Positions 29,770-41,553 are shown, numbered from the stretch's first letter. The stretch is 64,000 nt of DNA from Bittarella massiliensis (ex Durand et al. 2017) (GCF_017566145.1 NZ_JABFCL010000011.1:19433-83432), one strand, 5' to 3'. Program-made: numbers and translations. The notes: generated by a model not told the origin, from the letters alone.

Positions 29770-30747
29770 ATGAGAGAGTGTATCAAAACCGCACCCGATG
29801 TGGACCGCGCCATTGCGCTGGCCTGCGAGGAATTGGGAGTGAGCCCGGAAGAGGCCAATGTAGAGGTGCTGGAACTGCCCTCTAAACGGCTGTTTGGGCT
29901 GTTGGGCACCACCCCCGCCAAAGTGCGGGTGCAGGTGGAGGAGCCGGAGTGGGAGAAAAAACAGGCCGCCGAGGCCGCCAAGCCCATCCCTGCCGCGCCC
30001 CCCGCAAAGAGAGAGCCGCAGCCGGTCAAACAGGCGGACAGGTCCGCCCCGGCCCCTGAAAAAGGGGTTGAGGAAAAGACTGCCGCCCCCGCAAAGGCGC
30101 GAGAGGTGAGCGAGGCCGAGGAGGCCAAGGCAGCTGTGGCCGAGAGCTACCTGCGCGACATCTTGCAGAAGATGGGGATAGAGGGGATCACTGTCGAGCG
30201 CCGCTTTGGCAAAGACGGGGTGATCTTCAACCTCAGTGGCAGCAAGGTCGGCGGGCTGATCGGCCGCCGCGGCGAGACTCTGGACGCCATTCAGTACCTG
30301 ACCAGCCTTTGCTGTAACCGGGGCGGCGGCGACTACCTGAAAGTGTCGATCGACAGCGGCGATTACCGGGAGAAACGCAAGGATACTCTGGAAGCCCTGG
30401 CCAAAAAAATCGCTGGACAGGTGGTCAAGAGCGGCCGCTCTACCGCACTGGAGCCCATGAACCCCTACGAGCGGCGGATCATTCACTCCGCTGTGCAGAC
30501 AGTGGAAGGGGCAACTTCCAAGTCGGTGGGAGAGGATCCCTACCGCAAGGTGGTCATCAGCTCGAAAAACCCGGTGAAGCGCAGCCGGCCCCCCTACGAC
30601 CGCAGCCGCCGCAGCGGCGGGCGGAGAGACGGGGGAGAGAACCGCTCTAGAGAGCGGAGCCAGACCCCTCGCCCCCCGCAGAAACCGGCGGAGAAGCCGA
30701 AGGACGAGGCGGCGGAGCTGCCCCTGTACGGGAAAATCGAACTGTAA
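29770..30747 (+). CDS. jag: SpoIIIJ-associated RNA-binding protein Jag (KhpB)
   Basis: 325 residues: Jag_N domain (1-50), a low-complexity Ala/Pro/Lys linker (about 55-120), a KH domain with GLIGRRGETLDAIQYL, and R3H with NPYERRIIHSAVQ. A basic Arg/Ser/Pro tail follows. It binds RNA together with KhpA and influences division and wall synthesis in other Firmicutes. It closes the rpmH-jag run. Confidence 0.94.
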   Translation: MRECIKTAPDVDRAIALACEELGVSPEEANVEVLELPSKRLFGLLGTTPAKVRVQVEEPEWEKKQAAEAAKPIPAAPPAKREPQPVKQADRSAPAPEKGVEEKTAAPAKAREVSEAEEAKAAVAESYLRDILQKMGIEGITVERRFGKDGVIFNLSGSKVGGLIGRRGETLDAIQYLTSLCCNRGGGDYLKVSIDSGDYREKRKDTLEALAKKIAGQVVKSGRSTALEPMNPYERRIIHSAVQTVEGATSKSVGEDPYRKVVISSKNPVKRSRPPYDRSRRSGGRRDGGENRSRERSQTPRPPQKPAEKPKDEAAELPLYGKIEL

Positions 30748-30752
30748 GAGTG

Positions 30753-30785
30753 AGCGGGAGAAGCCTAGGCTTCTCCCGCTTTTTT
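30753..30785 (+). terminator. Terminator after jag
   Basis: AGCGGGAGAAGCCT (30753-30766) and AGGCTTCTCCCGCT (30767-30780) give a perfect 14-bp stem, then TTTTT. Confidence 0.9.
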
Positions 30786-31145
30786 GGCAGAGAGAAGCGG
30801 TGAGGTTTTCCACATCTTGCAAAGAAATGTGGAAAACAGGGATCTTCTGTATGGTAGATAGAAAAACAGACAGAAGATAAATGTATAATAAAATGAATAT
30901 AATACAATTAGTATATACTGGTGGGCGATTTTTGAGCCAATGAGCGATAGCCCTTTCCCACCTTTTGAAAAAAAGAGAAAAGGGTGGGGGACGGCTCTTG
31001 TAATTTGCCGGTGCAATCCGTACAATAAAAAATGGATTTCAAGAAACGCCTTGTGTGTCCGCCCTCTGCGCGAAGCGGCGGGAAGATCATTTGGACACCC
31101 TGCGGCAGGGCAAACTGCTCGGCGACGGGAGAAGGGGAGACGAGG
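30786..31145. other. Spacer with a TTTTCCACA dyad and AT-rich block
   Basis: TTTTCCACA (30806-30814) faces TGTGGAAAA (30828-30836). An AT-rich block (about 30870-30920) and a hairpin CCCACCTTTT / AAAAGGGTGGG (about 30957-30988) follow. No gene is seen; the segment leads into the decayed VOC gene and may hold its former promoter. Confidence 0.4.
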
Positions 31146-31528
31146 ATGGAAACAAATATCTGTTTGGTACCGGCTGTTTTCTTCACCCCAGATATGGAGA
31201 GAACGGCGCAGTATTGCGGCGATATTTTTGGATTGTGGGCAGCGGCCCATCTAACCGTGTAAGAGCTGTACGTCTGCCTTTACCGAGATCAGACGGAGAT
31301 TTTGTTGACTGGGGCCAATTGGGAGCGGATTTTTCCCCACTGGGAGCGTTGCGAATACGGGGAAGACGCTTGTTTGGCGGTTCGCGATCAAGGGGTGCTG
31401 GAAGCGGAGTTTCGAGAAAAGGGGCGCAGATTGTCTGCCCCTTGCAGCTGACTGGCTACAACAAGCGGGAGTTTGTACTGGAAGACATCGACGGCCACTG
31501 GCTTGCCTTTGGGGTGAAACAGGGGTAA
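31146..31528 (+). pseudogene. Decayed VOC/glyoxalase-family gene
   Basis: Reads METNICLVPAVFFTPDMERT...AHLTV, then a TAA stop at 31260-31262. The same frame continues ELYVCLYRDQTEILLTGANWERIF...VLEAEFREKG, a clear VOC-domain middle. At AAAAGGGG (31417-31424) the frame slips and resumes one base out as AQIVCPLQLTGYNKREFVLED and ends DGHWLAFGVKQG with TAA at 31526-31528. Joined, the parts give one domain of about 125 residues of the glyoxalase/bleomycin-resistance superfamily. One stop and one frameshift make it nonfunctional unless these are sequencing errors or recoding. Confidence 0.75.
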
Positions 31529-31607
31529 AGCTAGCGCGGTAAGGCGCAGCGGAACAGCCCGACTTTGGGTGTTGGCAATGTGCCGGGGATGTCGGAATTG
31601 CGGGCTG

Positions 31608-31643
31608 GGTTTTCCACCAACAGATAACTGGCGGTGGAAAACC
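31608..31643 (+). promoter_or_regulatory. Hairpin in the mnmE leader
   Basis: GGTTTTCCACC (31608-31618) and GGTGGAAAACC (31633-31643) form a perfect 11-bp stem without a T run, 29 bases before mnmE. It is another case of the TTTTCCAC dyad. Confidence 0.5.
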
Positions 31644-31671
31644 AGCTGTTCTTTAAAGAGGAGGAAATTTC

Positions 31672-33051
31672 ATGCAAACCACCATTGCCGCCATTGCCAC
31701 CCCTCTGGGGACCGGAGGGCTGGGGGTGGTGCGGCTGTCGGGACCCCGGGCGTACGAGATTGCGGCCCAGGTCTTTGTCCCCATCAGCGGCAGGGACATT
31801 CGCCGCCAAAAGGGGTATACTGCCCTATTGGGCCGGGTGGAGCGCACCCTGCCCAACGGCGGGCGGGAGATGCTCGATCAGGCGGTGGCCCTCTTTTTCC
31901 GGAGCCCCAGGAGCTATACTGGGGAGGACGCGGTGGAGCTCTCCTGCCACGGCGGAGTGGCGGTGTTGCAGGAGACCCTGCGAGCCCTACTGGATGCCGG
32001 TGCGGAGTTGGCGGGCCCGGGCGAGTTTTCCAAGCGGGCTGTGTTGGCGGGGAAGATGACCCTCACCCAAGCGGAGGGGGTCATGGACCTGATCAACGCC
32101 CAGACCAGGCAGGGGGCGGCGGCCGCCCTCTCGGCCATGGACGGCCGCCTCTATCGGCATGCCTCCGCTATCCGCACCGATCTTGTGGATCTGGCGGCCC
32201 ACCTGGCGGCCTATGTAGACTACCCGGACGAGGACATCCCCCAGCTGAAGGAGGACGTTCTGACCGACCGGTTGCAGCTGGCTGCCGACCAGCTGACCGC
32301 CCTTTTGCAGAGTTTCGACACCGGTTCGATGATTCGTGACGGCATTGATACCGCCATTGTAGGCAAGCCAAATGTGGGCAAGTCCACCCTGATGAACCTG
32401 TTGGCCGGGTACCAGCGCAGCATCGTCACCCAGATACCGGGCACCACCCGCGACGTGGTAGAGGACCGGGTACGGCTGGGGGAGGTGACCCTCAACCTGG
32501 CCGACACAGCCGGCATTCGGGAGACAGAGGACCTGGTGGAACAGCTGGGGGTGCAGCGCTCCCGGGAGAAATTGGAGCGGGCTCAGCTGGTGCTCGCCCT
32601 CTTTGACGGCTCGATCCCCCTGGATGAGGAGGACCGGCAGCTCCTTTTGCAGATTGGGGACAAGCCTTGCATCGCCGTCATCAACAAGCAGGACAAGGCC
32701 CAGCGGCTGGACGTCGAGGCAGTGCGGGCCCAAATCCCCGACCTGGTGACCATGAGCGCCCGCGAGGAGCGAGGGGTAGAGGAGTTGGAGCAGGCCATTT
32801 TGCGCAAGCTGCAACTGGAGAAGATCGACCTGCAAAACGGGCTGCTCATCAATGAGCGGCAGCGGCAGGCCACCAGCCGGGCGGCGGCCCGGGTTGTGGA
32901 TGGACTGGACGCCCTGCGGGCGGGGATGACCTACGACGCGGTGGCGGTGGAGATCGACGAGGCCATTGCCGCCCTGTCAGAACTCACCGGCGAGAGCGCT
33001 GGGGAGCAGGTCATTGACGCGGTGTTTGCAAATTTTTGCGTGGGCAAATAG
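31672..33051 (+). CDS. mnmE: tRNA modification GTPase MnmE (TrmE)
   Basis: 459 residues. With MnmG it adds the 5-carboxymethylaminomethyl group (cmnm5) to U34 of tRNAs. The N-terminal tetrahydrofolate-binding domain, the G domain (GKPNVGKS, DTAG, NKQD) and the terminal catalytic motif FCVGK are present. GAGGAGG precedes the ATG. Confidence 0.97.
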   Translation: MQTTIAAIATPLGTGGLGVVRLSGPRAYEIAAQVFVPISGRDIRRQKGYTALLGRVERTLPNGGREMLDQAVALFFRSPRSYTGEDAVELSCHGGVAVLQETLRALLDAGAELAGPGEFSKRAVLAGKMTLTQAEGVMDLINAQTRQGAAAALSAMDGRLYRHASAIRTDLVDLAAHLAAYVDYPDEDIPQLKEDVLTDRLQLAADQLTALLQSFDTGSMIRDGIDTAIVGKPNVGKSTLMNLLAGYQRSIVTQIPGTTRDVVEDRVRLGEVTLNLADTAGIRETEDLVEQLGVQRSREKLERAQLVLALFDGSIPLDEEDRQLLLQIGDKPCIAVINKQDKAQRLDVEAVRAQIPDLVTMSAREERGVEELEQAILRKLQLEKIDLQNGLLINERQRQATSRAAARVVDGLDALRAGMTYDAVAVEIDEAIAALSELTGESAGEQVIDAVFANFCVGK

Positions 33052-33114
33052 AGCGGGCTGAATTCCACCGCTTTTTAAGAGATGTGGAAAACAAAAGTGG
33101 AGGACGGAAGAGAG

Positions 33115-35040
33115 ATGGGACAAGAGATAAAACGGCTTCGTTTGGGCGAGTACGACGTGGTGGTCATTGGCGCCGGCCACGCCGGAGTAGAGGCGGCGCT
33201 GGCTGCCGCCCGGCTGGGGTGTAGGACAGCCCTCTTCACCATCACCCTGGACTTTATCGCCAACATGCCCTGCAACCCCTCCATCGGGGGAACGGCCAAA
33301 GGCCACCTGGTGCGGGAGATTGATGCCCTGGGCGGGGAGATGGGCCGCGCTGCCGACGCCACCTTTTTACAGAGCCGGATGCTCAACCGAGGCAAGGGGC
33401 CGGCGGTGCACAGCCTGCGGGTACAGTCGGATCGAGCTGCCTACCACGCCTATATGAAACAGGTGGTGGAGCGGCAGGAGAATCTGGATGTCAAACAGGC
33501 CGAGATTGTGGAAATCCTCACCGAGGGGGGACGGGTCTCGGGGGTGGTGACCAAACTGGGGGCCGAGTATAGCTGCCAGGCCGCCGTCATTGCCAGCGGC
33601 ACCTTTTTGAACGCGATGGTCTATGTGGGAGATGCCTCCTACCGCTCGGGTCCTGACGAGACGAGGGGGGCCGACCTCCTCTCCGATTCGCTGCGGCAGT
33701 TGGGCATCGGTCTGCGCCGGTTTAAAACCGGCACCCCGGCCCGGGTCAACCGGCGAAGCATCGACTTCTCTAAGCTGGAGCCCCAGGAGGGGGATGAGGA
33801 GATTGTCCCCTTTTCCTTTGAGACTGGGGGAGAGCTGCAGAACAAAGCGCTTTGTTACGTGGCCTACACCAACGAGAGGACCCACCAGGTTATTCGGGAC
33901 AATATCCACCGCTCTCCCCTCTACGGGGGAAAGATCGAAGGGATCGGTCCCCGCTACTGTCCCAGCATCGAGGACAAGGTGATGCGGTTCCCCGACAAGC
34001 CCCGCCACCAGATTTTTGTGGAGCCCTGCGGGGAGAATACCGAGGAGTATTATCTGCAGGGGATGAGTTCCTCCCTGCCGGTGGATGTACAGCTGGCCCT
34101 TTACCACACCATCGAGGGATTTGAAAAGCTGGAGATCATGCGCAACGCCTATGCCATTGAGTACGACTGCATCGATCCCACCCAGCTGGCCCCCACTCTG
34201 GAGTTCAAGGGAGTTCCCGGGCTCTTTGGGGCGGGACAGTTCAACGGCACCTCCGGCTATGAAGAGGCTGCCGCCCAGGGGCTGGTGGCCGGAATCAACG
34301 CCGCCCAGGGGGTGCGGGGGAAAGAGCCGCTGGTGCTCGACCGCTCTACCTCCTACATCGGCACCCTCATTGACGACCTGGTCATTAAAGGGGTCACCGA
34401 CCCTTACCGAATGATGACCTCCCGCAGCGAGTACCGGCTGATTCTGCGCCAGGATAACGCTGACCAGCGGCTGACCCCCATCGGCTACCGGTTGGGACTC
34501 TGTTCCCAGGCGCGCTATGATGCCCTGGTGGAGAAAAAACGGGCCATCGACACCGAGTTGACCCGACTGGAGGGGACGACTGTCTCCCCGACAGAAGAGC
34601 TCAATGCCCTATTGCGGGAGTTGGGCACTGCCCCGCTGCGCAGCGGGGCAAAGCTCGCCGACCTGTTGCGCCGCCCCCAGGTGGGGTACGACGCCCTGGC
34701 CGGGGTGGACAGCCAGAGGCCGCCGCTGCCCCGGCCGGTGACCGAGCAGGTGGAAATTTCCCTGAAGTACGAGGGATATATCCGCCGCCAGCTGGAACAG
34801 GTGGAGCAGATGCAGAAGCTCGAGCGCAGACGGTTGCCCGCAGGGATGGACTACGCCGCCATCGGCGGGCTGCGGCTGGAGGCGCGGGAGAAGTTGGCGG
34901 CGGTCAGCCCCCAGAATCTGGGGCAGGCTTCCCGCATATCGGGGGTCTCCCCGGCAGACATCTCGGTGCTGCTCATCTGGTTGAGCCAACAGGCGGGCAA
35001 AGAGGGGAAGGATGAGAGAAAAGGGGAAAACGATGATTGA
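33115..35040 (+). CDS. mnmG: tRNA uridine-5-carboxymethylaminomethyl modification enzyme MnmG (GidA)
   Basis: 641-residue FAD protein partner of MnmE. The dinucleotide fold GAGHAGVEAALAAARLG is at the N-terminus; the family motifs PCNPSIGG, GEMGRAAD, FKTGTPAR and the C-terminal helical RISGVSPADISVLL region are present. The ATG at 33115 has GGAGG 11 bases upstream; an ATG at 33082 is also in frame but has only a weak site. It overlaps rsmG by 8 bases. Confidence 0.96.
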   Translation: MGQEIKRLRLGEYDVVVIGAGHAGVEAALAAARLGCRTALFTITLDFIANMPCNPSIGGTAKGHLVREIDALGGEMGRAADATFLQSRMLNRGKGPAVHSLRVQSDRAAYHAYMKQVVERQENLDVKQAEIVEILTEGGRVSGVVTKLGAEYSCQAAVIASGTFLNAMVYVGDASYRSGPDETRGADLLSDSLRQLGIGLRRFKTGTPARVNRRSIDFSKLEPQEGDEEIVPFSFETGGELQNKALCYVAYTNERTHQVIRDNIHRSPLYGGKIEGIGPRYCPSIEDKVMRFPDKPRHQIFVEPCGENTEEYYLQGMSSSLPVDVQLALYHTIEGFEKLEIMRNAYAIEYDCIDPTQLAPTLEFKGVPGLFGAGQFNGTSGYEEAAAQGLVAGINAAQGVRGKEPLVLDRSTSYIGTLIDDLVIKGVTDPYRMMTSRSEYRLILRQDNADQRLTPIGYRLGLCSQARYDALVEKKRAIDTELTRLEGTTVSPTEELNALLRELGTAPLRSGAKLADLLRRPQVGYDALAGVDSQRPPLPRPVTEQVEISLKYEGYIRRQLEQVEQMQKLERRRLPAGMDYAAIGGLRLEAREKLAAVSPQNLGQASRISGVSPADISVLLIWLSQQAGKEGKDERKGENDD

Positions 35041-35743
35041 CAGAGAGAGAATGAGAGCACTGGCGGCTTCTCAGGGAGTCGACTTGAGTGATTTGCAGTT
35101 GGAACAGCTGGACCGGTATGCCGTCACATTGGTGGAGGCCAACCAGAAGATGAACCTGACGGCCATTGTCGATCGGCAGGGGATCGAGGAAAAGCACTTT
35201 TTAGACAGTTTGCTTCTAGTGCCCCTGTTGCCAGAGGGCTGCAAAAGCCTCATTGACGTGGGGACCGGGGCGGGTTTTCCCGGGGTGGTGACCAAGATCG
35301 CCCTTCCTGGGCTTCGCCTCACCCTGCTGGACAGCCTGCAGAAACGGGTGACTTTTTTGGAGGAGCTCTGTACCCACTTGGGTTTTGGCGGGGTGAGCTG
35401 TCTGCACGGCCGGGCGGAGGAGAGCGGCCACGACTCTGTGCTGCGGGAGCGCTTTGATGTGGCCACTGCTCGAGCGGTGGCTGATCTGGCGGTACTGGCC
35501 GAGTACTGCCTGCCTTTTGTGCGGCTGGGCGGACGGTTTTTTGCCCTGAAAGGGCCTGCCTGTGAGGAGGAGTTGGATCGGGCTGGCTCGGCTATCGCCC
35601 TTTTGGGGGGAGAGGTGGCCGGTATTCACCCCCAGATGCTACCTGACGGTAGCCGCCGAAACATAGTAGAGGTCAAAAAAATATCGCAAACTCCGACAAA
35701 ATACCCCCGGAACGCCGGGAAAATCAAAAAAAATCCGCTTTAA
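35033..35743 (+). CDS. rsmG: 16S rRNA 7-methylguanosine methyltransferase RsmG (GidB)
   Basis: 236 residues; methylates G527 (E. coli numbering) of 16S rRNA using AdoMet. Motif I DVGTGAGFPG, NLTAI at the N-terminus and ARAVADLAVLAEYCLP are diagnostic. The start lies inside the mnmG end, with AAAGGGG in front. The stop codon falls in the loop of the terminator hairpin. Confidence 0.96.
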   Translation: MIDRERMRALAASQGVDLSDLQLEQLDRYAVTLVEANQKMNLTAIVDRQGIEEKHFLDSLLLVPLLPEGCKSLIDVGTGAGFPGVVTKIALPGLRLTLLDSLQKRVTFLEELCTHLGFGGVSCLHGRAEESGHDSVLRERFDVATARAVADLAVLAEYCLPFVRLGGRFFALKGPACEEELDRAGSAIALLGGEVAGIHPQMLPDGSRRNIVEVKKISQTPTKYPRNAGKIKKNPL

Positions 35744-35758
35744 GGGCGGATTTTTTTG
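35727..35758 (+). terminator. Terminator of the mnmE-mnmG-rsmG operon
   Basis: AAATCCGC (35731-35738) and GCGGATTT (35746-35753) plus TTTTT. The left A run and the rsmG TAA are part of the structure. Confidence 0.85.
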
Positions 35759-35910
35759 TTGCCCATGCGAAGGACGTGTCGATTTTGGAAGATGGAAATG
35801 TCTGGAAAATTCATTTCCCGCGTGCTATACTGAAAAAGAAGCAGGACAAGCTGTATTTTTACAGGATGCCGCCTTTTTTGAGAAAAGCGGTGAAGTGGGA
35901 GGAGACAACA

Positions 35911-36735
35911 ATGGCATCTCTTTTTTCAAAAAGCAGGGTTGTGGGAAAGGTTGTAGATCTGCCCATTGAGGAGATTCGGGCCAATCCCGCCCAGCCCCGC
36001 ATGGAGTTTGACGCCTATGAGCTCATTGGCCTTTCGGAGAGCATTCGCCAAAACGGACTGTTGCAGCCCATTACAGTGCGCAAGCTGGAGGAGGGGGGAT
36101 ATGAGCTTATCTCTGGGGAGAGACGGCTGCGCGCTTCCAAGCTGGCCCGGTTTTCCACCATTCACGCCATCGTTGTGGAATCCAGCGAGGAACAGTCGGC
36201 GGTATTTGCCCTGTTGGAAAACATCCAGCGACAGGACCTGAACTGCTTTGAGCAGGCGCGGGGGATCAAAAAGCTGATGGAGTGCTGGCATGTCACCCAA
36301 GAAGAGGCGGCCCGGCGTTTGGGAATTGCCCAATCCACCCTGGCCAATAAGTTGCGGCTACTGGGTTTGGACAGAGAAGTGCAGGACTGCATTGTCTCTC
36401 AAAAATTGAGCGAGCGCCATGCCCGCGCCCTGTTGCAGGTGGGGAGGGAAAAACGTCTTTCGGTGGCTCAGCTGGTGGCACAGCGCCACTACAGTGTGGC
36501 ACAGACAGAGGACTACATTGCCCGGATGGCGGCAGAGGACGCCGCCACCTCTGCCAGGCAGAGAAACCGCTTTATTGTCAAGGATGTGCGCATCTTTCTC
36601 AACACGGTGGACAAGGCCATTGATTTGATGAAACAGGCCGGGGTTGACGCCCAGGCGAGCACGGTGAAGGGGGAGGAGTACATTGAGTACAACATTCGAA
36701 TTCCCCTGAGAAAAAGGGAAAAGGAGAGCGCCTAG
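35911..36735 (+). CDS. noc: Nucleoid occlusion protein Noc (ParB family)
   Basis: 274 residues: ParB N-terminal CTP-binding segment (IRANPAQPRMEFD, GERRLRASKLA), the HTH TQEEAARRLGIAQSTLANKLRLL and a C-terminal dimer region. Noc proteins coat DNA at the membrane to keep division off the nucleoid. The call over ParB rests on position just after rsmG with a separate parAB pair downstream. The N-terminal amphipathic stretch ASLFSKSRVVGK would be the membrane-binding part. GGGAGGAG fixes the start. Confidence 0.85.
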   Translation: MASLFSKSRVVGKVVDLPIEEIRANPAQPRMEFDAYELIGLSESIRQNGLLQPITVRKLEEGGYELISGERRLRASKLARFSTIHAIVVESSEEQSAVFALLENIQRQDLNCFEQARGIKKLMECWHVTQEEAARRLGIAQSTLANKLRLLGLDREVQDCIVSQKLSERHARALLQVGREKRLSVAQLVAQRHYSVAQTEDYIARMAAEDAATSARQRNRFIVKDVRIFLNTVDKAIDLMKQAGVDAQASTVKGEEYIEYNIRIPLRKREKESA

Positions 36736-36840
36736 GTCTGCTCAGGAAGAGGCCGTTTTGGGAAGGACGGTTGTGCCTGGCAAACAAAAAGACCGACGTG
36801 CTCCTTTTGATAGAGCGCCTTCGGGCGCGAGAAGGGAAAA

Positions 36841-36866
36841 GAAAGGCCGTTTGGCCTTTCTTTTTT
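36841..36866 (+). terminator. Terminator after noc
   Basis: GAAAGGCC (36841-36848) and GGCCTTTC (36853-36860) followed by TTTTTT. Confidence 0.85.
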
Positions 36867-36887
36867 GCAGTTTTAGTGAGGAGAAGA

Positions 36888-36903
36888 TGTTTCACGTGAA
36901 ACA
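36888..36903. other. parS site 1
   Basis: TGTTTCACGTGAAACA, a perfect 16-base match to the Bacillus parS palindrome bound by Spo0J/ParB. Confidence 0.95.
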
Positions 36904-36916
36904 TTAAAAGCAGTTT

Positions 36917-36932
36917 TGTTTCACGTGAAACA
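36917..36932. other. parS site 2
   Basis: A second perfect TGTTTCACGTGAAACA, 29 bases from the first centre to centre. Both lie between noc and parA, where ParB can nucleate next to its own operon. Confidence 0.95.
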
Positions 36933-36981
36933 TTTCAAAACAGGGAAAAAGGGGGGAAGGGTTTTTTTGAAGGAGGAGCTG

Positions 36982-36990
36982 TGTTATAAT
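36982..36990 (+). promoter_or_regulatory. parAB promoter (extended -10)
   Basis: TGTTATAAT with TATAAT at 36985-36990; the -35 region is a T run only. About 50 bases downstream of parS site 2, so ParB bound at parS could influence it. Confidence 0.5.
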
Positions 36991-37031
36991 GGTTACAGAC
37001 TTTGTTGCTACAAGATTGAAGGAGGAGGCGG

Positions 37032-37817
37032 ATGTCCTTGGGAAAAACCATTGCCATTGCCAACCAAAAGGGCGGGGTGGGGAAGACCACCACTGCCGTC
37101 AATTTGGCGGCCAGCCTGGGAGAACTGGGAAAGCGGGTGCTTTTGGTGGACATTGATCCCCAGGGAAACGCCACCAGCGGCTTGGGGGTCAACAAACGCG
37201 CCAGCGAGCAGACTACCTATGAGTTGATGACTGGTGACGCCTCCTTTGACCAGGTTGTGGTGCACAGTGCCTTTCAAAACGTGGATCTACTGCCCTCCAG
37301 CATCCAACTGGCTGGAGCGGAGATCGAATTGGTGGAGATGGCAGACCGCCAAAACCGACTCAAAAAGACCATTGCTGAGGGGAAAGAGCGGTATGACTAT
37401 CTGCTCATTGATAGCCCCCCCTCTCTGGGGCTCATTACTCTCAACGGGTTGGTGGCGGCAGACACCATTCTGATTCCCATTCAGTGCGAGTACTATGCAC
37501 TGGAGGGGCTCTCCCAGCTGATGAACACGGTGCGGCAGGTCAAGCGGCTCTATAATCCCCTCCTTGAGGTGGAGGGCGTTGTGTTGACCATGTACGACAG
37601 CCGCCTCAATTTGACGGTGCAGGTGGTAGAAGAAGTCAAGCGCTACTTTGGCGCCAAGGTGTACGCGACAGCGGTTCCCCGCAATGTGCGCCTTTCCGAG
37701 GCGCCGAGTTTTGGACAGCCTGCCCTTTACTACGACAGGGGCTCCCGGGGAGCCAAGAGTTATCTGGAACTGGCGGAGGAGTTTCTCCGTCGAAATGGCG
37801 ACAAGGCGGTGATTTAG
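37032..37817 (+). CDS. parA: Chromosome partitioning ATPase ParA (Soj)
   Basis: 261 residues with deviant Walker A KGGVGKTT (residues 14-21), IDPQGN and the LIDSPPSLG Walker B. It works with ParB and parS to segregate origins and to regulate DnaA. GGAGGAGG precedes the ATG. Two bases separate it from parB. Confidence 0.96.
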   Translation: MSLGKTIAIANQKGGVGKTTTAVNLAASLGELGKRVLLVDIDPQGNATSGLGVNKRASEQTTYELMTGDASFDQVVVHSAFQNVDLLPSSIQLAGAEIELVEMADRQNRLKKTIAEGKERYDYLLIDSPPSLGLITLNGLVAADTILIPIQCEYYALEGLSQLMNTVRQVKRLYNPLLEVEGVVLTMYDSRLNLTVQVVEEVKRYFGAKVYATAVPRNVRLSEAPSFGQPALYYDRGSRGAKSYLELAEEFLRRNGDKAVI

Positions 37818-37819
37818 AG

Positions 37820-38671
37820 ATGGCGACCAAGAAGAGAGGGCTGGGAAAGGGACTTGACGCCCTGTTTGTGGACAACGCAGTGGAGAGTGAAAGCCGGATC
37901 AACACCCTGCCCATTGCTGAGGTGGAACCCAACAGGGACCAGCCCCGCAAGGAATTCGACCAGGAGGCCCTAGAGGAGCTGGCCGCCTCCATTGCCGAAC
38001 ACGGGGTGCTACAGCCCATTTTGGTGCGCCCAGTGTCCGGCGGATACCAGATCGTAGCTGGCGAACGCCGCTGGCGGGCCGCGAGGTTGGCGGGATTGGT
38101 GGAAATCCCCGCTGTCATCAAAGAGATGACCGACCAGGAGGTTGGGCAGGCCGCACTGGTGGAAAATTTGCAGCGGGAAGACTTGAACCCCGTGGAAGAG
38201 GCGCTGGGCTATCATCAATTGATGGAGCAGTTTGGTATGACCCAGGACCAGGTGGCCAAAAAGGTATCTAAATCCCGGCCGGCGGTGGCCAATGCCGTGC
38301 GGCTGCTGGGCCTGCCGGAAACGGTGCTGGCCTTTTTGCGGGCGGGCAGTCTCACAGCGGGACACGCCAAAGCACTGCTCTCCCTCAAGGAGGAGGAATG
38401 GGTGATTCCCGCCGCCCAGATGATGGTGGAAAAGCACCTTTCGGTGCGGGAGGCCGAGCGGTACTGCAAGCGCCTCAATGCAGCCCCCAAAGAGGAGAAG
38501 GTGGTTTTGCCCACCGAGCCCATCTTCAAAGAGGTGGAGTTGAGCCTTACCGAAGTATTGGGCCGGCGGGTCCGGGTGATCACCGACGGCACCAAGGGAA
38601 AGCTGGAGATCGAATATTTTTCAAAAGACGATTTGATGCGGCTGGCCAGCGTTTTTAACGAGAAAATTTAG
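37820..38671 (+). CDS. parB: Chromosome partitioning protein ParB (Spo0J)
   Basis: 283 residues: KKRGLGKGLDALF start, CTP-binding GERRWRAARLAG, ENLQREDLNPVEEA, HTH TQDQVAKKVSKSRPAVANAVRLL and a C-terminal dimer domain (VRVITDGTKGKLEIEYFSKDDLMRL). It is a distinct paralogue of noc 1 kb upstream. Confidence 0.96.
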   Translation: MATKKRGLGKGLDALFVDNAVESESRINTLPIAEVEPNRDQPRKEFDQEALEELAASIAEHGVLQPILVRPVSGGYQIVAGERRWRAARLAGLVEIPAVIKEMTDQEVGQAALVENLQREDLNPVEEALGYHQLMEQFGMTQDQVAKKVSKSRPAVANAVRLLGLPETVLAFLRAGSLTAGHAKALLSLKEEEWVIPAAQMMVEKHLSVREAERYCKRLNAAPKEEKVVLPTEPIFKEVELSLTEVLGRRVRVITDGTKGKLEIEYFSKDDLMRLASVFNEKI

Positions 38672-38705
38672 ATATTGCCGGCGAGAGAAAAAGGGGTGAA
38701 GGTGT

Positions 38706-41238
<2,533 letters not shown>

Positions 41239-41250
41239 GTAAGGGAGAGC

Positions 41251-41288
41251 AGCAGCGCCACAGGAAAAAACTGTGGCGCTGCTTTTTG
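41251..41288 (+). terminator. Terminator after guaB
   Basis: AGCAGCGCCACAG (41251-41263) and CTGTGGCGCTGCT (41271-41283) perfect stem, then TTTTG. Confidence 0.9.
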
Positions 41289-41524
41289 TTTCTCTACCCT
41301 TTTTGTGGAGAGGAAATCCCCAAAGAAGGAGAAAGGCGATATAGCATTTAGGCAGTTTTCAAAAGAAGAAATCCAAATGGGAGGGGAAAAACCAATTTTG
41401 AGTATATTGTTTATGAATAATACAAATAGTATTGAATGTTCTGGGAGAATAAAGAGCTTTTTGAGGGAAACAATAAGAGAGCCGCCAATGAAGTAAAAAC
41501 AGGGGAAGAGTTTGACAAAAGGTG
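41289..41524 (+). other. AT-rich spacer before the tRNA genes
   Basis: A 63-codon open frame at 41305-41496 has a GTG start, no ribosome site and no recognised similarity; I do not call it a gene. Nothing else is seen before the tRNA promoter. Confidence 0.4.
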
Positions 41525-41553
41525 TTGACAAACACCCCTATTTGACGTATAAT
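41525..41553 (+). promoter_or_regulatory. tRNA operon promoter
   Basis: Fully consensus TTGACA (41525-41530), 17-base spacer, TATAAT (41548-41553). Confidence 0.9.

Noticed and set aside
31055..31528. A 157-codon frame covering the VOC remnant as an intact gene
   Set aside because: Only its last part is VOC-like; the first two-thirds are an out-of-frame reading of a domain that is clear in the neighbouring frame.
41305..41496. 63-codon frame before the tRNA promoter
   Set aside because: GTG start without a Shine-Dalgarno, no similarity, AT-rich spacer. Kept as a note only.
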